Below are positions 27,962 through 38,838 of a stretch of 64,000 bases of DNA, piece by piece. This stretch comes from Burkholderia sp. OK233 (GTDB lineage Bacteria > Pseudomonadota > Gammaproteobacteria > Burkholderiales > Burkholderiaceae). The stretch spans positions 1,178,001 to 1,242,000 of the forward strand of contig NZ_OCSR01000001.1 of NCBI RefSeq assembly GCF_900230185.1, given 5' to 3'. A program made the translations under genes and the position numbers. The number at the start of each line of letters is the position of its first letter. Positions within the stretch are counted from its first letter, which is position 1. The notes beneath the pieces were generated by a model. The model ran no database searches. It had not been told where the DNA came from and saw nothing but the letters and a program-made list of their open reading frames with translations.

Positions 27962-29451
27962 TCAAACGCCCCGCATCATTTCAATCCGCTGTCGCACGTT
28001 AGCCAGCACCGGCGCCCATGCGCCAATCTCAGGCTGGCGAAAGAGCTCAACAGAATCGTACCAGGCCGTGGTGCCCGATTCGTCGCCCCAAAACCATGCC
28101 GACACATGATCGATCATCAAACACGTCGGCAAGCCGAGCGCCCCCGCCAGATGCGCGGGCCCGCTATCAATCGTGACGACCAGATCCAGATTCGCCAGTA
28201 AGGCAGCGACATCGTCGAATCCGGACTGAAAATGGTGGGTCAAGTCGACAACATCGAGACCCTTGGCCCGCCACTGCGCGACCGTCTCGCTGCGTCCTGG
28301 CGACAACGCAAACCAGGTCACGCCCGGCACGCTCAATAGCGGCTCGAGTTGCTCGACCGGCACCGAGCGCCGCCTATCGCGGATATGGTCAGGGTTCCCG
28401 TTCCACACCAAACCGACGTTGCGATTGCCCGGCTTGCCTGCCGTGTGCGCATGAACCCGCTCACGCCATGCCTGCATGCGCGCGGGCTCGGCGCTCAGAT
28501 ACGGTGCACCCCACCCCGTTGCATCGAAGACGCCAAGCCGTAACGGCAAGCTCATCAACCCGCAATGGAAATCCGGCCGCGTTTCAAGGCTCGTTTCGAG
28601 CGGCAGGTCAGCAGGCAGCATCCGTTCGAATAGATGCCGCAACGGCCCATCGTGACCGAAAATCACCCGGCCACCTTCGCGTCGCGCCCGTTCGGCCAGC
28701 AGCGGCAGAAAGCGCACCGCCCAAAGGCAATCGCCGTTACCTTGCTCGCCGTACACGATCAGCGTTTTGCCTTGCAGCGATTCGCCCTGCCAATGCGCGC
28801 TGATCGCAGCGAGCGCATGCTGCGCGTTATTCAAATCGTCGCCGAACGCGACGCGCGACTCGTAGTGCGCCCAGCCTTCGGCGAAACGTCCCGTGCGGAT
28901 TTCGAGTTCCGACAGATCGAATAGCGCATGCATGTTATCCGGCGACAACGCCAGCACTTGCCTCAGCAATGCTTCCGCTTCAGCCAACCGCGCCTGCTCC
29001 TTGATGCACAACGCGAGCTTGTGAAGCGCCACCGGATTGCCGGGCACGACGCGCACCGCTTCGCGCAGCAGCCGCTCGGCCATGTCGAAGTCGTTGCGCT
29101 GTTGCACGGCCGCCGCACGCCAGATCAGCGCGTTGGCGTCTTCAGCGTTTTGCGCGAGCAACAGCGTCGTGGCCGAGTCGACCAGCGACCAGCGACCAGC
29201 GACCAGTCGCGCACGATGAAGGCCGTCTGCGCGATGGTGTGAAGCAGCGTAGGTTCGCAGGAGGGATCAAGCTGGTAAGCGCGCACCAGCGCCGCGAGCG
29301 CCTCGCGCCGAAGGGCCTTGTCGCGGCCGGCGCGTTCCAGCAACAAATGTCCGAACGCGAGGCAGTCCGCGGCGCCAGCGTGCGGCGCGGCGGCACGCGC
29401 GCGCAGGTCCGCGAGTTGGCTATCTGCCGGCTCGATGTTCGTATCGGTCAT
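27962..29451 (-). pseudogene. TPR / GT9-like glycosyltransferase gene, frameshifted at a heptamer repeat
   Basis: Two overlapping frames make up one gene. The first (ATG 29451) encodes about 92 residues of TPR helices ending FIVRDWSLVAGRWS before it loses homology. The second resumes at LLLAQNAEDANALIWRAAAVQQRNDFDMAERLL, with three more TPR units and a heptosyltransferase-like domain (LIVYGEQGNGDCLWAVRFL; VGLVWNGNPDHIRDRRRSVP; LDLVVTIDSGPAHLAGALGLPTC; a late tryptophan and WYDSVELFRQ). The break coincides with four tandem CGACCAG units at 29179-29206. With two or five units the frames join. So this is either a decayed gene or a phase-variable gene in the OFF state. Its likely role is sugar transfer to surface glycans or protein. 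Confidence 0.75.
29179..29206 (-). repeat. Heptanucleotide tandem repeat, 4 copies of CGACCAG
   Basis: Four perfect head-to-tail copies of CGACCAG (coding strand CTGGTCG) lie inside the TPR/glycosyltransferase gene. A unit of seven shifts the reading frame at each gain or loss. Counting codon phase, two or five copies restore one frame across the gene; the four present do not. Confidence 0.9.
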
Positions 29452-29496
29452 TGCGACGAGGCCGCGCGCAATACGAAGACGCTCAGAGAGTGCTCT

Positions 29497-30597
29497 TTAC
29501 GGCGCGCTCGCCGCGATCTTCGGCGTGCTTACTGCGACGTCGCCGCATTGCGCACGGTAGCGCAACGCATGGTCGATCAGCACCAGCGCGAGCATGGATT
29601 CGGCGATCGGCGTGGCACGGATGCCGACGCACGGGTCATGACGCCCGAACGTTTCGACGATAGCGGGCTGCCCCGCCTTGTCGATCGAGCGGCGCGGCGT
29701 ACGGATGCTCGAAGTCGGTTTGATCGCGATCGACACCGTGATGTCCTGTCCGGTCGAAATACCACCGAGCACACCACCTGCGTGATTGCCGACGAAGCCT
29801 TCCGGCGTCAATTCGTCGCCGTGCACCGAACCGCGTTGCGCGACGCTGGCGAAGCCCGCGCCAATCTCGACACCCTTCACCGCGTTGATGCCCATCATGG
29901 CATGCGCGATGTCCGCATCGAGGCGGTCGAACAGCGGCTCGCCAAGCCCAACCGGCACGCCGGAAGCCACGACGTTAATGCGTGCGCCGATCGAGTCGCC
30001 GTCTTTACGCAAGGCGTCCATATACGCTTCCAACTCCGGCACGATCTCCGCATTCGGCACGAAGAACGGGTTCTCACGCACATGTGCCCAGTCGACGAAC
30101 GGCACGTCGATCTCTCCGAGCGCCGCCATGTAGCCGCGGATCTCAGTACCGAATTTTTCACGCAGCCATTTCTTCGCAACTGCGCCGGCCGCTACCGTAG
30201 GTGCGGTCAGACGGGCCGACGAACGGCCGCCGCCGCGATAGTCGCGAATGCCGTATTTCTGCCAGTAGGTGTAGTCGGCGTGACCGGGACGGAAGGTGTC
30301 GGCAATGTTGCCGTAGTCCTTGCTGCGCTGGTCTGTATTGCGAATCAGCAGCGCGATCGGCGCGCCGGTGGTCCGGCCTTCGAACACGCCCGACAGGATC
30401 TCGACCTTGTCTTCTTCCTGGCGCTGCGTGACATGGCGCGACGTGCCGGGTTTGCGGCGGTCGAGTTCGAGCTGGATGTCGGCTTCGTCAAGCGCCATGC
30501 CCGGCGGGCAGCCGTCGATCACGCAGCCGATAGCGGGGCCGTGCGATTCGCCGAAGGTCGTGACAGTGAAAAGCGTACCGAGCGTGTTGCCGGACAT
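29497..30597 (-). CDS. aroC: Chorismate synthase
   Basis: The 366-residue enzyme performs the last shikimate step, converting 5-enolpyruvylshikimate-3-phosphate to chorismate with reduced FMN. Signatures are [31 protein letters not shown] at the N-terminus, [27 protein letters not shown] near residue 105-130, and the C-terminal [17 protein letters not shown] and [17 protein letters not shown]. It is full length. It lies 70 bp downstream of the LplT-Aas-like gene on the same strand, an unrelated function. Confidence 0.97.
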   Translation of the reverse strand: MSGNTLGTLFTVTTFGESHGPAIGCVIDGCPPGMALDEADIQLELDRRKPGTSRHVTQRQEEDKVEILSGVFEGRTTGAPIALLIRNTDQRSKDYGNIADTFRPGHADYTYWQKYGIRDYRGGGRSSARLTAPTVAAGAVAKKWLREKFGTEIRGYMAALGEIDVPFVDWAHVRENPFFVPNAEIVPELEAYMDALRKDGDSIGARINVVASGVPVGLGEPLFDRLDADIAHAMMGINAVKGVEIGAGFASVAQRGSVHGDELTPEGFVGNHAGGVLGGISTGQDITVSIAIKPTSSIRTPRRSIDKAGQPAIVETFGRHDPCVGIRATPIAESMLALVLIDHALRYRAQCGDVAVSTPKIAASAP

Positions 30598-30667
30598 GGG
30601 CGTCGTCCAAAGAAATGCGGGGAAAGCACCATTATGCCAGCCCTACAGCGGCTAGGTCCCGGCCGTC

Positions 30668-32605
30668 CTACTTCCGCGCCCCGCGCAACTCGGTGACGAT
30701 CTGCTGCAGCACCTCAGGCGTCGCCTCGGCCGGATCGGTCGGCTCACCCACCGCCAGCGTCAGCCGGCTCATCACGCCCTTCTGGATCGGTCGCGGCCAG
30801 CGCGCGTCGTTGGCACGCGAAAATACGCTCCCCCAAAGCCCGCGCAGCGCCATCGGTATCACCGGCGCCGGCGTGCGGCGGATGATCTCGGTCACGCCGT
30901 GGCGGAACGGATTCATCTCACCGGTCTTCGTCAGCTTGCCTTCCGGGAAGATGCAGACCAGATCGCCCTCGGCTAGCGCCTCGGCGCAGCGCTCATAGGC
31001 GCGCGTCAACTGCGCCGGATCCTGATGGGCGGGCGCAATCGGAATCGCCTTCGCATGGCGGAACACCCAGCCGGCGAACGGCGATTTGAAGATCTGATGG
31101 TCCATCACGAAGCGGATCGGCCGCGGGCTCTCGGCCATGATGACGATCGCATCGACGAAGCTCACGTGGTTGCACACCAGCACGGCCGCGCCCTCTTCCG
31201 GAATCCGTTCGGCATGCACCAGGCGAATCCGGTAGAACGTATGCACTAGCACCCAGGCGATAAAGCGCAGCAAGAACTCGGGCACGAGCGAATAAATGTA
31301 CGTCGCGACGACAATGTTCAGCAGCGCGGTGACGAGGAAAATCGCCGGAATGCTGAAACCCGCCGCGGTCAGCCCCATCGCCATCAACGCCGAGACGATC
31401 ATGAACAGCGAATTCAGAATATTGTTCGCGGCGATGATGCGCGCGCGGTGAGTCGGCTGGCTGCGGCTCTGGATCAGCGCATAGAGCGGCACGCTATACA
31501 AGCCGCCGAACATGGCCAGCAGGAACAGATCGGCCAGCACGCGCCAATGGGCGGGCCGCACGAGGAATTCGCCGACGCTCAGCAAATGCCCGGCGGCCGG
31601 CAACGCATGACTCGCGAAGAATAGATCGATCGCGAACACGCTCATGCCGATCGAGCCGAGCGGCACGAGGCCGATTTCAATGCGCCGCTTCGAGAGCTTT
31701 TCGCACATCAGCGAACCGAGGCCGATGCCGATCGAGAACGTACCGAGCAGCACGGTCACGACGTCCGGGTCGGCGGACAGCACGTTTTTCGCGAAGCTGA
31801 AAAACGAAGACAGAAAGGTCGCGCCGACGAACCACAGCCAGGAAATCCCCAGCAGGCTCAGAAACACCGTGCGGTTTTCGCGCGCGAGCTTCAGATTGCG
31901 CCACGTCTCGCTGACCGGATTCCAGTTGATGCGCAGCTCGGGCTGCGGCGCCGCCGTGACAGGCACGAAGTTCGACACCAGCCGCCCCACCAGCGCAATC
32001 CCGACGCAGGCGCAGGCCAGCACCGCCGCGCCGTGCTCGACAAAACCCGCGCCCACGCCGCCGACGATCGTGCCGATCAGAATCGCGACGAAGGTGCCCA
32101 TCTCGACCATGCCGTTACCGCCGACCAGCTCCGACTTCGACAGATGCTGCGGCAGATACGAATACTTGACCGGTCCGAATACGGTCGAATGGACGCCCAT
32201 CAGAAACGTGCACAGATACAGCAACGGCGCGCTATGCAGCCAGAAACCCGTGCCGCCGATCAGCATCACGACGATTTCGAAGCTTTTGACGAAGCGCGTG
32301 AGCATCGCTTTGTCGTACTTGTCCGCGATCTGGCCGGAGGTGGCCGACAGCAGCACGAACGGCAGAATGAAGATCGCCGAGATCAGGAACGCCGCGGTTT
32401 TCGGATCGACGCCGGAAAAGCGCGCCGCCTGGTACGTGACGAGCGACGTGAAGCCGATCTTGAAGACGTTGTCGTTCATCGCGCCGAGAAACTGCGTCCA
32501 GAAAAACGGCGCGAAGCGGCGCTGGCTGAGCAGGCGGAACTGGGACTCGTGCGTCTCGTTGGAGCGGGCGGTACGGCGGGCGGCAGGTAACGGACGATCG
32601 CTCAT
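30668..32605 (-). CDS. LplT-Aas-like fusion: MFS transporter with acyltransferase domain
   Basis: This protein of about 645 residues has two parts. Residues 20-410 form a 12-helix MFS domain (FAPFFWTQFLGAMNDNVFKIGFTSLVTYQAA..., the LplT lysophospholipid-flippase signature). Residues 430-640 form a PlsC-type acyltransferase with NHVSFVDA (HX4D catalytic motif) and FPEGKLTKTGEMNPF. E. coli encodes LplT and Aas separately; Aas also has an AMP-ligase domain that is absent here. The expected role is import and re-acylation of lysophospholipids at the inner membrane. ATG 32605 is used; the frame continues to 32656. Confidence 0.9.
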   Translation of the reverse strand: MSDRPLPAARRTARSNETHESQFRLLSQRRFAPFFWTQFLGAMNDNVFKIGFTSLVTYQAARFSGVDPKTAAFLISAIFILPFVLLSATSGQIADKYDKAMLTRFVKSFEIVVMLIGGTGFWLHSAPLLYLCTFLMGVHSTVFGPVKYSYLPQHLSKSELVGGNGMVEMGTFVAILIGTIVGGVGAGFVEHGAAVLACACVGIALVGRLVSNFVPVTAAPQPELRINWNPVSETWRNLKLARENRTVFLSLLGISWLWFVGATFLSSFFSFAKNVLSADPDVVTVLLGTFSIGIGLGSLMCEKLSKRRIEIGLVPLGSIGMSVFAIDLFFASHALPAAGHLLSVGEFLVRPAHWRVLADLFLLAMFGGLYSVPLYALIQSRSQPTHRARIIAANNILNSLFMIVSALMAMGLTAAGFSIPAIFLVTALLNIVVATYIYSLVPEFLLRFIAWVLVHTFYRIRLVHAERIPEEGAAVLVCNHVSFVDAIVIMAESPRPIRFVMDHQIFKSPFAGWVFRHAKAIPIAPAHQDPAQLTRAYERCAEALAEGDLVCIFPEGKLTKTGEMNPFRHGVTEIIRRTPAPVIPMALRGLWGSVFSRANDARWPRPIQKGVMSRLTLAVGEPTDPAEATPEVLQQIVTELRGARK

Positions 32606-32656
32606 GAGGTTCCGGGAACGGACTAGGAGAGCAGCAAAGGGGAAAGGGCCGGGCAC

Positions 32657-32683
32657 AAAAAAAGCGCACGCTTTCGCGCGCGC
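32657..32683 (-). terminator. Intrinsic terminator after the CBS-domain gene
   Basis: On the minus strand GCGCGCGC (32683-32676), loop GAAA, GCGTGCGC (32671-32664, one G-T pair) and a run of seven T (32663-32657). It ends the transcript of the CBS gene and lies just upstream of the LplT-Aas-like start. Confidence 0.75.
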
Positions 32684-32746
32684 CTTAATCGCATTTTCAC
32701 ACTCACGGCAACGGCGCGAGCGCCGCGGTGAGCCACCGCGCGTGAG

Positions 32747-33211
32747 TTAACGCGGCGCCGGTTGTTGGTCCTGCGGTTCTTCCGGCCAGTCGCGGATATA
32801 GGCCTTGAGCATGCGGTTTTCGAAGCCCTGCTCTTCGACCACGGCCTTTGCGACGTCGTAGAACGAGATCACGCCCATTAGCGTGCGGCTTTCCAGCACC
32901 GGCAAATAGCGCACGTGATGCTCGAGCATCATGCGGCGAACCTCGTTGACGTCCGTTTCGGGCGTGCAGGTAAGCGGATGGTCGTCCATCAACTTGCGGA
33001 TCGTGGAGGTACCGAGGCTGCCGCCGTGCTTGCTCAAGGTCAGAATAATTTCGCGAAACGTCAGCATGCCGACGAGGTCGCCGTATTCCATCACCACCAG
33101 CGAGCCGATATCGTGCTCGGCCATGGTATTGACTGCGTCGTGCAGCGTGGTATCCGGCGTGACCGTGAAAAGGGTGTTGCCTTTGACTTTAAGAATGTCG
33201 CTGACTCGCAT
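32747..33211 (-). CDS. CBS-domain-pair protein
   Basis: The 154-residue protein consists of two CBS domains (VTPDTTLHDAVNTMAEHDIGSLVVMEYGDLVGMLTFREII and CTPETDVNEVRRMMLEHHVRYLPVLESRTLMGVISFYDVAKAV) and a short proline-rich tail. Such stand-alone pairs bind adenine nucleotides and act as energy or redox sensors; the partner is unknown. It is divergent from metY and has its own terminator. Confidence 0.92.
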   Translation of the reverse strand: MRVSDILKVKGNTLFTVTPDTTLHDAVNTMAEHDIGSLVVMEYGDLVGMLTFREIILTLSKHGGSLGTSTIRKLMDDHPLTCTPETDVNEVRRMMLEHHVRYLPVLESRTLMGVISFYDVAKAVVEEQGFENRMLKAYIRDWPEEPQDQQPAPR

Positions 33212-33461
33212 AATCTGTCTCCGTGATACCCGCTAAGCTGATATTGCCTGAATGACTTTCGATCCTAGCGGAAAGGTCCATAAAAGGAAAGCGGCCCGCC
33301 CACCAAGGCACAACGGGCGTTTGCAAGGTCAGCCCGGCGCCGTTCAACGCGCTCACATTGGCCAACCCGCGGGAAAACCGCGCTTGAAGCGATCCATGCC
33401 GGTGATAGGATGGCCGCCACTTTCACCTTTCGCGAGGCCGTCCGTGGCCTTGCCGCCCAGG

Positions 33462-34889
33462 ATGTCCGCCAACCGTTTCGATACGCTTGCGCTGCACGCC
33501 GGCGCCGCGCCCGACCCGACCACCGGCGCGCGCGCCACGCCTATTTACCAGACTACCTCGTTTTCGTTCCGCGACTCGGACCACGCCGCAGCGCTCTTCA
33601 ATATGGAACGCGCCGGTCACGTCTATTCGCGCATCTCGAATCCGACCGTGGCCGTGTTCGAGGAGCGCGTTGCCGCGCTGGAAAACGGCGCGGGTGCGAT
33701 CGGCACCGCCAGCGGCCAGGCCGCGCTGCATCTGGCGATCGCCACGTTGATGGGCGCCGGCTCCCATATCGTCGCCTCCAGCGCGCTGTACGGCGGCTCG
33801 CATAATCTGCTGCACTACACGCTGCGACGCTTCGGCATCGAGACAACCTTCGTCAACCCGGGCGATCCCGACGCGTGGCGCGCCGCGCTGCGCCCGAACA
33901 CGCGCCTGCTGTTCGGCGAGACGCTCGGCAACCCGGGGCTCGACGTGCTCGATGTCGCCGTGGTGGCGCAGCTCGCGCATGAGCACCGCGTGCCGCTGCT
34001 GGTCGATTCGACCTTCACTACGCCCTATCTGCTCAAGCCATTCGAGCATGGCGCCGACTTCGTCTATCACTCGGCGACCAAATTCCTCGGCGGCCACGGC
34101 ACCACGATCGGCGGCGTACTCGTGGACGGCGGCACTTTCGACTTCAATGCGTCCGGCCGTTTCCCCGAATTTACCGAGCCGTACGAGGGTTTTCACGGCA
34201 TGGTGTTCGCCGAGGAAAGCACCGTCGCGCCGTTCCTCCTGCGCGCACGCCGCGAGGGCTTGCGCGACTTCGGCGCGTGCCTGCATCCCCAGGCCGCCTG
34301 GCAGCTGCTGCAAGGCATCGAGACGCTGCCGCTGCGCATGGAACGGCACGTCGCGAATACACGCAAGGTGGTCGAATTCCTGTGCACACACCCAGCCGTC
34401 GAAGCCGTCGCCTACCCGGAATTGCCGTCGCATCCTGACTACGCGCTCGCGAAGCGTCTGCTGCCACGTGGCGCGGGCGCGGTGTTCAGCTTCAATCTGC
34501 GCGGCGACCGCGCTGCCGGGCGCAGCTTCATTGAAGCGCTTTCGCTGTTCTCGCATCTCGCGAACGTCGGCGACGCACGCTCGCTGGTCATCCATCCCGC
34601 ATCGACTACGCACTTCCGCATGGACGCCGCCGCGCTCGCCGCAGCCGGCATCGCCGAAGGCACGATCCGCCTGTCGATCGGCCTTGAAGACCCCGACGAC
34701 CTGATCGACGACCTCAAACGCGCGCTAAAAGCCGCGCAGAAAGCGAGCGGGACGACCGCGGGGAGTGGACCATCCGGTCCGTCCAGCGTGGCAAAAAACA
34801 GCGATTCCGGAACATCCGCTGCTCTGGCAAACAGCACCCCATCTGCCCCGCCTGCCGATGCCGCCAAACCCCGCCCGGAGTCCGCATGA
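33462..34889 (+). CDS. metY: O-acetylhomoserine aminocarboxypropyltransferase (sulfhydrylase)
   Basis: This 475-residue PLP enzyme of the Cys/Met-metabolism family makes homocysteine from O-acetylhomoserine and sulfide. It begins MSANRFDTLALHAGAAPDPTTGARATPIYQTTSFSF, with VYSRISNPTVAVFEERVAALE and the PLP-lysine motif HSATKFLGGHGTTIGGVLVDGG, and ends in the usual FRMDAAALAAAGIAEGTIRLSIGLED. A tail of about 45 residues rich in Ser, Ala, Pro and Gly (GTTAGSGPSGPSS...) is unusual. The frame is open upstream to 33252 and ATG 33396 is an alternative, but homology supports 33462 despite a weak ribosome site. Its stop overlaps the next gene's start (ATGA). Confidence 0.93.
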   Translation: MSANRFDTLALHAGAAPDPTTGARATPIYQTTSFSFRDSDHAAALFNMERAGHVYSRISNPTVAVFEERVAALENGAGAIGTASGQAALHLAIATLMGAGSHIVASSALYGGSHNLLHYTLRRFGIETTFVNPGDPDAWRAALRPNTRLLFGETLGNPGLDVLDVAVVAQLAHEHRVPLLVDSTFTTPYLLKPFEHGADFVYHSATKFLGGHGTTIGGVLVDGGTFDFNASGRFPEFTEPYEGFHGMVFAEESTVAPFLLRARREGLRDFGACLHPQAAWQLLQGIETLPLRMERHVANTRKVVEFLCTHPAVEAVAYPELPSHPDYALAKRLLPRGAGAVFSFNLRGDRAAGRSFIEALSLFSHLANVGDARSLVIHPASTTHFRMDAAALAAAGIAEGTIRLSIGLEDPDDLIDDLKRALKAAQKASGTTAGSGPSGPSSVAKNSDSGTSAALANSTPSAPPADAAKPRPESA

Positions 34890-35731
34890 TCCTCACCGTT
34901 CAAGGCAAGCCTGCCTACGCGTACACCGGCGGCAAACCCTTCGACCCCAGCCTGCCGACCGCGGTGTTCATCCACGGCGCCGAGCATGACCATAGCGTGT
35001 GGGCATTGCAAACGCGTTACTTCGCGCATCACGGCTTCGGCGTACTGGCGGTCGATCTGCCCGGTCACTGCCGCAGCGCCGGCCCGGCGCTCGCCACTGT
35101 GACCGCAATGGCCGACTGGCTGGCCGCCCTGCTCGACGCGGCCGGTGTGCAGCGCGCCTTCGTGGCCGGCCACAGCATGGGCTCGCTGATCGCGCTCGAC
35201 TTCGCCGGCCGCTATCCGGAGCGCGCGACGCACCTGGCGCTGCTCGCCACCGCCGTGCCGATGGCTGTCTCCGACGCCTTGCTCGACGCCGCCCTGCATC
35301 GCGAGCCCGATGCAATCGACATGGTCAATCAATGGTCGCATTCGACGCTCGCCGCCAAGCCGTCGTGCCCCGGCCCGGGCTTCTGGCTGCACGGCATGAA
35401 CCAGCGGCTGATGGAGCGCGTCTCGGCAAGCGGCGAGCCGCACCTGTTCCACACCGACTTCACCGCCTGCAATAGCTACGCGGATGGCCTCACACGCGCC
35501 ACGGAGGTGCGTTGCCCGACGCGCCTGATTGTGGGCCGGGGCGATGCGATGACGCCGCCGCGTGCGGCCAAAGCGCTCGCCGCCGCGCTCTCCCAAGCCG
35601 GCGTACCGGTCGACACTGTCACGCTCGAGGCCGGCCATGCCTTGATGACCGAGCAGCCCGATGCCACGCTCGACGCGCTGTTCAGCTTCGCCTCGAAGGC
35701 CGCAGGCTCGGTTCCAACAGGCGTTCGATAG
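34886..35731 (+). CDS. Alpha/beta-fold hydrolase coupled to metY
   Basis: The 281-residue hydrolase has TAVFIHGAEHDHSVWALQTRYFAHHGFGVLAVDLPGHCRS, nucleophile elbow VAGHSMGSLIALDFAGRYP (Ser near residue 97), acid in LIVGRGDAMTPP, and histidine in LEAGHALMTEQPD. It overlaps metY by four bases, so translation is coupled. The MetX acetyltransferase family also has this fold, but this protein is shorter and lacks MetX signatures, so a link to methionine synthesis is only suggested by position. Confidence 0.88.
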   Translation: MILTVQGKPAYAYTGGKPFDPSLPTAVFIHGAEHDHSVWALQTRYFAHHGFGVLAVDLPGHCRSAGPALATVTAMADWLAALLDAAGVQRAFVAGHSMGSLIALDFAGRYPERATHLALLATAVPMAVSDALLDAALHREPDAIDMVNQWSHSTLAAKPSCPGPGFWLHGMNQRLMERVSASGEPHLFHTDFTACNSYADGLTRATEVRCPTRLIVGRGDAMTPPRAAKALAAALSQAGVPVDTVTLEAGHALMTEQPDATLDALFSFASKAAGSVPTGVR

Positions 35732-35931
35732 CCGCTGCGAGTCGTCACGATAACCGGACAGGTGAAGGCGCGCCATCGGCCGAATGGCCTAGTTGCGCGC
35801 ATGGTCCGATAGCCGCACAATGGCTCAAGCCTGTCCTGTTTCGAGCGCGTTCCGAGCATGCCGACGCGCAGCGAAAACAACCTGGGAGCGACGGGCACGG
35901 AATCGAGTAGCGTCGACATTCGGAGGCCATG

Positions 35932-36252
35932 ATGGCTCAAACCGCGCACACCGATCACTTCGCGAGTTTCGCGGAGTTCTACCCGTACTACCTGAGCGAG
36001 CATCGCAACACGGTATCGCGGCGGCTGCATTTCGTGGGTTCGCTCGGCGTGATCGGCTGCCTCGCCATGGCGCTCGCCACCGGTGACTGGCTATGGCTGC
36101 CGGCTGCCGTGATCTACGGATATGGCTTTGCCTGGGTCGGGCATTTCTTCTTCGAGAAGAACCGGCCGGCTACCTTCCGGCATCCGTTTTATAGCCTGAT
36201 GGGCGATTGGGTGATGTTCAAGGACATCTGCGTGGGGAAGATTTCGCTGTAG
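35932..36252 (+). CDS. Mpo1-like / DUF962 membrane protein
   Basis: The 106-residue protein begins MAQTAHTDHFASFAEFYPYYLSEHRNTVSRRLHFVGSLG. It has two to three membrane segments (GVIGCLAMALATGDWLWLPAAVIYGYGFAWVGHFFFEKN) and RPATFRHPFYSLMGDWVMF. The histidines in EHxN, RRLHxxG, VGHFxxE and FRHP match the Mpo1/DUF962 family; yeast Mpo1 is an Fe(II) 2-hydroxy-fatty-acid dioxygenase. GGAGG sits five to six bases before the second ATG (35932), which is preferred over 35929. The 200 bp upstream shows no gene. Confidence 0.9.
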   Translation: MAQTAHTDHFASFAEFYPYYLSEHRNTVSRRLHFVGSLGVIGCLAMALATGDWLWLPAAVIYGYGFAWVGHFFFEKNRPATFRHPFYSLMGDWVMFKDICVGKISL

Positions 36253-36278
36253 GTTTGCCGCCGCTTCAAGCGGCCTGC

Positions 36279-37592
36279 TCATGCGGCCTGATGCGGCATT
36301 GAAGAAGTACCCTGCTCACTTTCCTGCGCCCGCGCTGCCCGCGCGGCAGCCCGCGCCGCCAGCAGCACAGCAAGCGTCACTTTCAGCTTGTCGTTTTCCA
36401 GCGCCGCCAGAAGCGTCTGGCCATCCACGCGCGTGGAGTTCAGTTCAAGCTGATATTCGAGTTCCGCCCGGTCGATCACGAACAGGTCGAACAGTCGCTC
36501 AACCGTAATCTGTGCCGGATTTGCCAGCAGCAGGAAGTGCGGACGCGTGTCGTCGTCCTGCAAGCGCGCGATCCACTCGATCTCCTCGAGTTTTTGCAGC
36601 AGCCTGACCGTGGTGTCCATCTCGCGGCGAAGCATTCGCGAAAGCTCCGGTACCGTGTAGCCGCGCTTACCCGCCTCGCGCGCTTCCGAGAGCCGCGCGA
36701 GGAGTTCAAGCGAATCGAACAGATCGCTGCCCTCGAAAGTCGGCCGGTGAAACTGGCCAATGCGGATCGCCGGCAACGCCGACGCGATCATCGCGCCGGC
36801 CAGCGCAATGAACCAGCACAGGTACATCCACAGCAGGAATAGCGGCACAGCGGCAAACGCACCGTACACCGCGGTGTAGGTGGGAATGCGGCGCACGTAG
36901 TAGCCAAAGCCGCGCTTGGCAAGTTCGAAGGCGATCGCGGCAGTAATCCCGCCGATCACCGCGTCGCGCCATTCCACCCGGCAGTTCGGCAGAAATACGT
37001 AAAGCATCGTGAAGGCGAGTGCCGTCAACGGCAGCGCGGCGCCGGTCAGCGCCCAGTCGATCACCGACGGAATATGCTGGACGGCCGTGACCGCCATTGA
37101 CCGCGTGAACAGATAGGAAGAAGTCGACAGGCTCACGCCGATCAGAATCGGGCCGAGCGTAATGATCGCCCAGTAGACCAGGATGCGCTGCGCGATCGGC
37201 CGGGCCTTGCGCACCCGCCAGATCACGTTGAAAGCGGATTCCACGGTCATCATCGTCATCACGGCGGTGACGAACAGAAAAATCATGCCGATGGTCGTGA
37301 GGCCCTTGGCCTTCGACGCGAATTGATTCAGATAATCGAAAATCTGACTGTTGAGCTGCGCAGGCATCAGATGGTCGGCGAGGAAAATCTGCAGCGACAT
37401 CTGAAACGAGCTGAAAATCGGAAACGCGGTGAACAGCGCAAACGCGACCGTGGCGAGCGGCACGAGCGAGAGCATGGTGGTGAACGTGAGGCTGCCGGCC
37501 ACCTGCGGAATGCGGTCTTCGCTACTGCGCTTCGCCGCAAACTGCGCGAGCCGTTTGAGCGTGTCGAGATCGAAACGCACCCTGGACAACAA
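36279..37592 (-). CDS. YihY/UPF0761 family inner-membrane protein
   Basis: The protein has about 437 residues. The N-terminal 290 hold the YihY (former RNase BN) membrane domain: DRIPQVAGSLTFTTMLSLVPLATVAFALFTAFP, FNVIWRVRKARPIAQRILVYWAIITLGP and FAAVPLFLLWMYLCWFIALAGAMI. The rest is a winged-helix-like cytoplasmic tail (ELSRMLRREMDTTVRLLQKLEEIEWIARL) and an alanine/arginine-rich end. A textbook AAGGAGG (37604-37598) lies five bases before TTG 37592; GTG 37598 overlaps that sequence, so TTG is the probable start. It converges with the Mpo1-like gene. Confidence 0.9.
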   Translation of the reverse strand: MLSRVRFDLDTLKRLAQFAAKRSSEDRIPQVAGSLTFTTMLSLVPLATVAFALFTAFPIFSSFQMSLQIFLADHLMPAQLNSQIFDYLNQFASKAKGLTTIGMIFLFVTAVMTMMTVESAFNVIWRVRKARPIAQRILVYWAIITLGPILIGVSLSTSSYLFTRSMAVTAVQHIPSVIDWALTGAALPLTALAFTMLYVFLPNCRVEWRDAVIGGITAAIAFELAKRGFGYYVRRIPTYTAVYGAFAAVPLFLLWMYLCWFIALAGAMIASALPAIRIGQFHRPTFEGSDLFDSLELLARLSEAREAGKRGYTVPELSRMLRREMDTTVRLLQKLEEIEWIARLQDDDTRPHFLLLANPAQITVERLFDLFVIDRAELEYQLELNSTRVDGQTLLAALENDKLKVTLAVLLAARAAARAARAQESEQGTSSMPHQAA

Positions 37593-37613
37593 ACCCACCT
37601 CCTTGCTTCATAA

Positions 37614-38764
<1,151 letters not shown>

Positions 38765-38838
38765 GAACAGCGCTTTTCACGTCGCTTTTCACGTCACCTC
38801 CCGCGTAATCTATCCGCCGAACATCCTGACCGACCAAC

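Noticed and set aside
28740..28960. CRISPR-like or prophage structure
   Set aside because: No regularly spaced direct repeats, integrase or phage structural genes are visible anywhere in the window.
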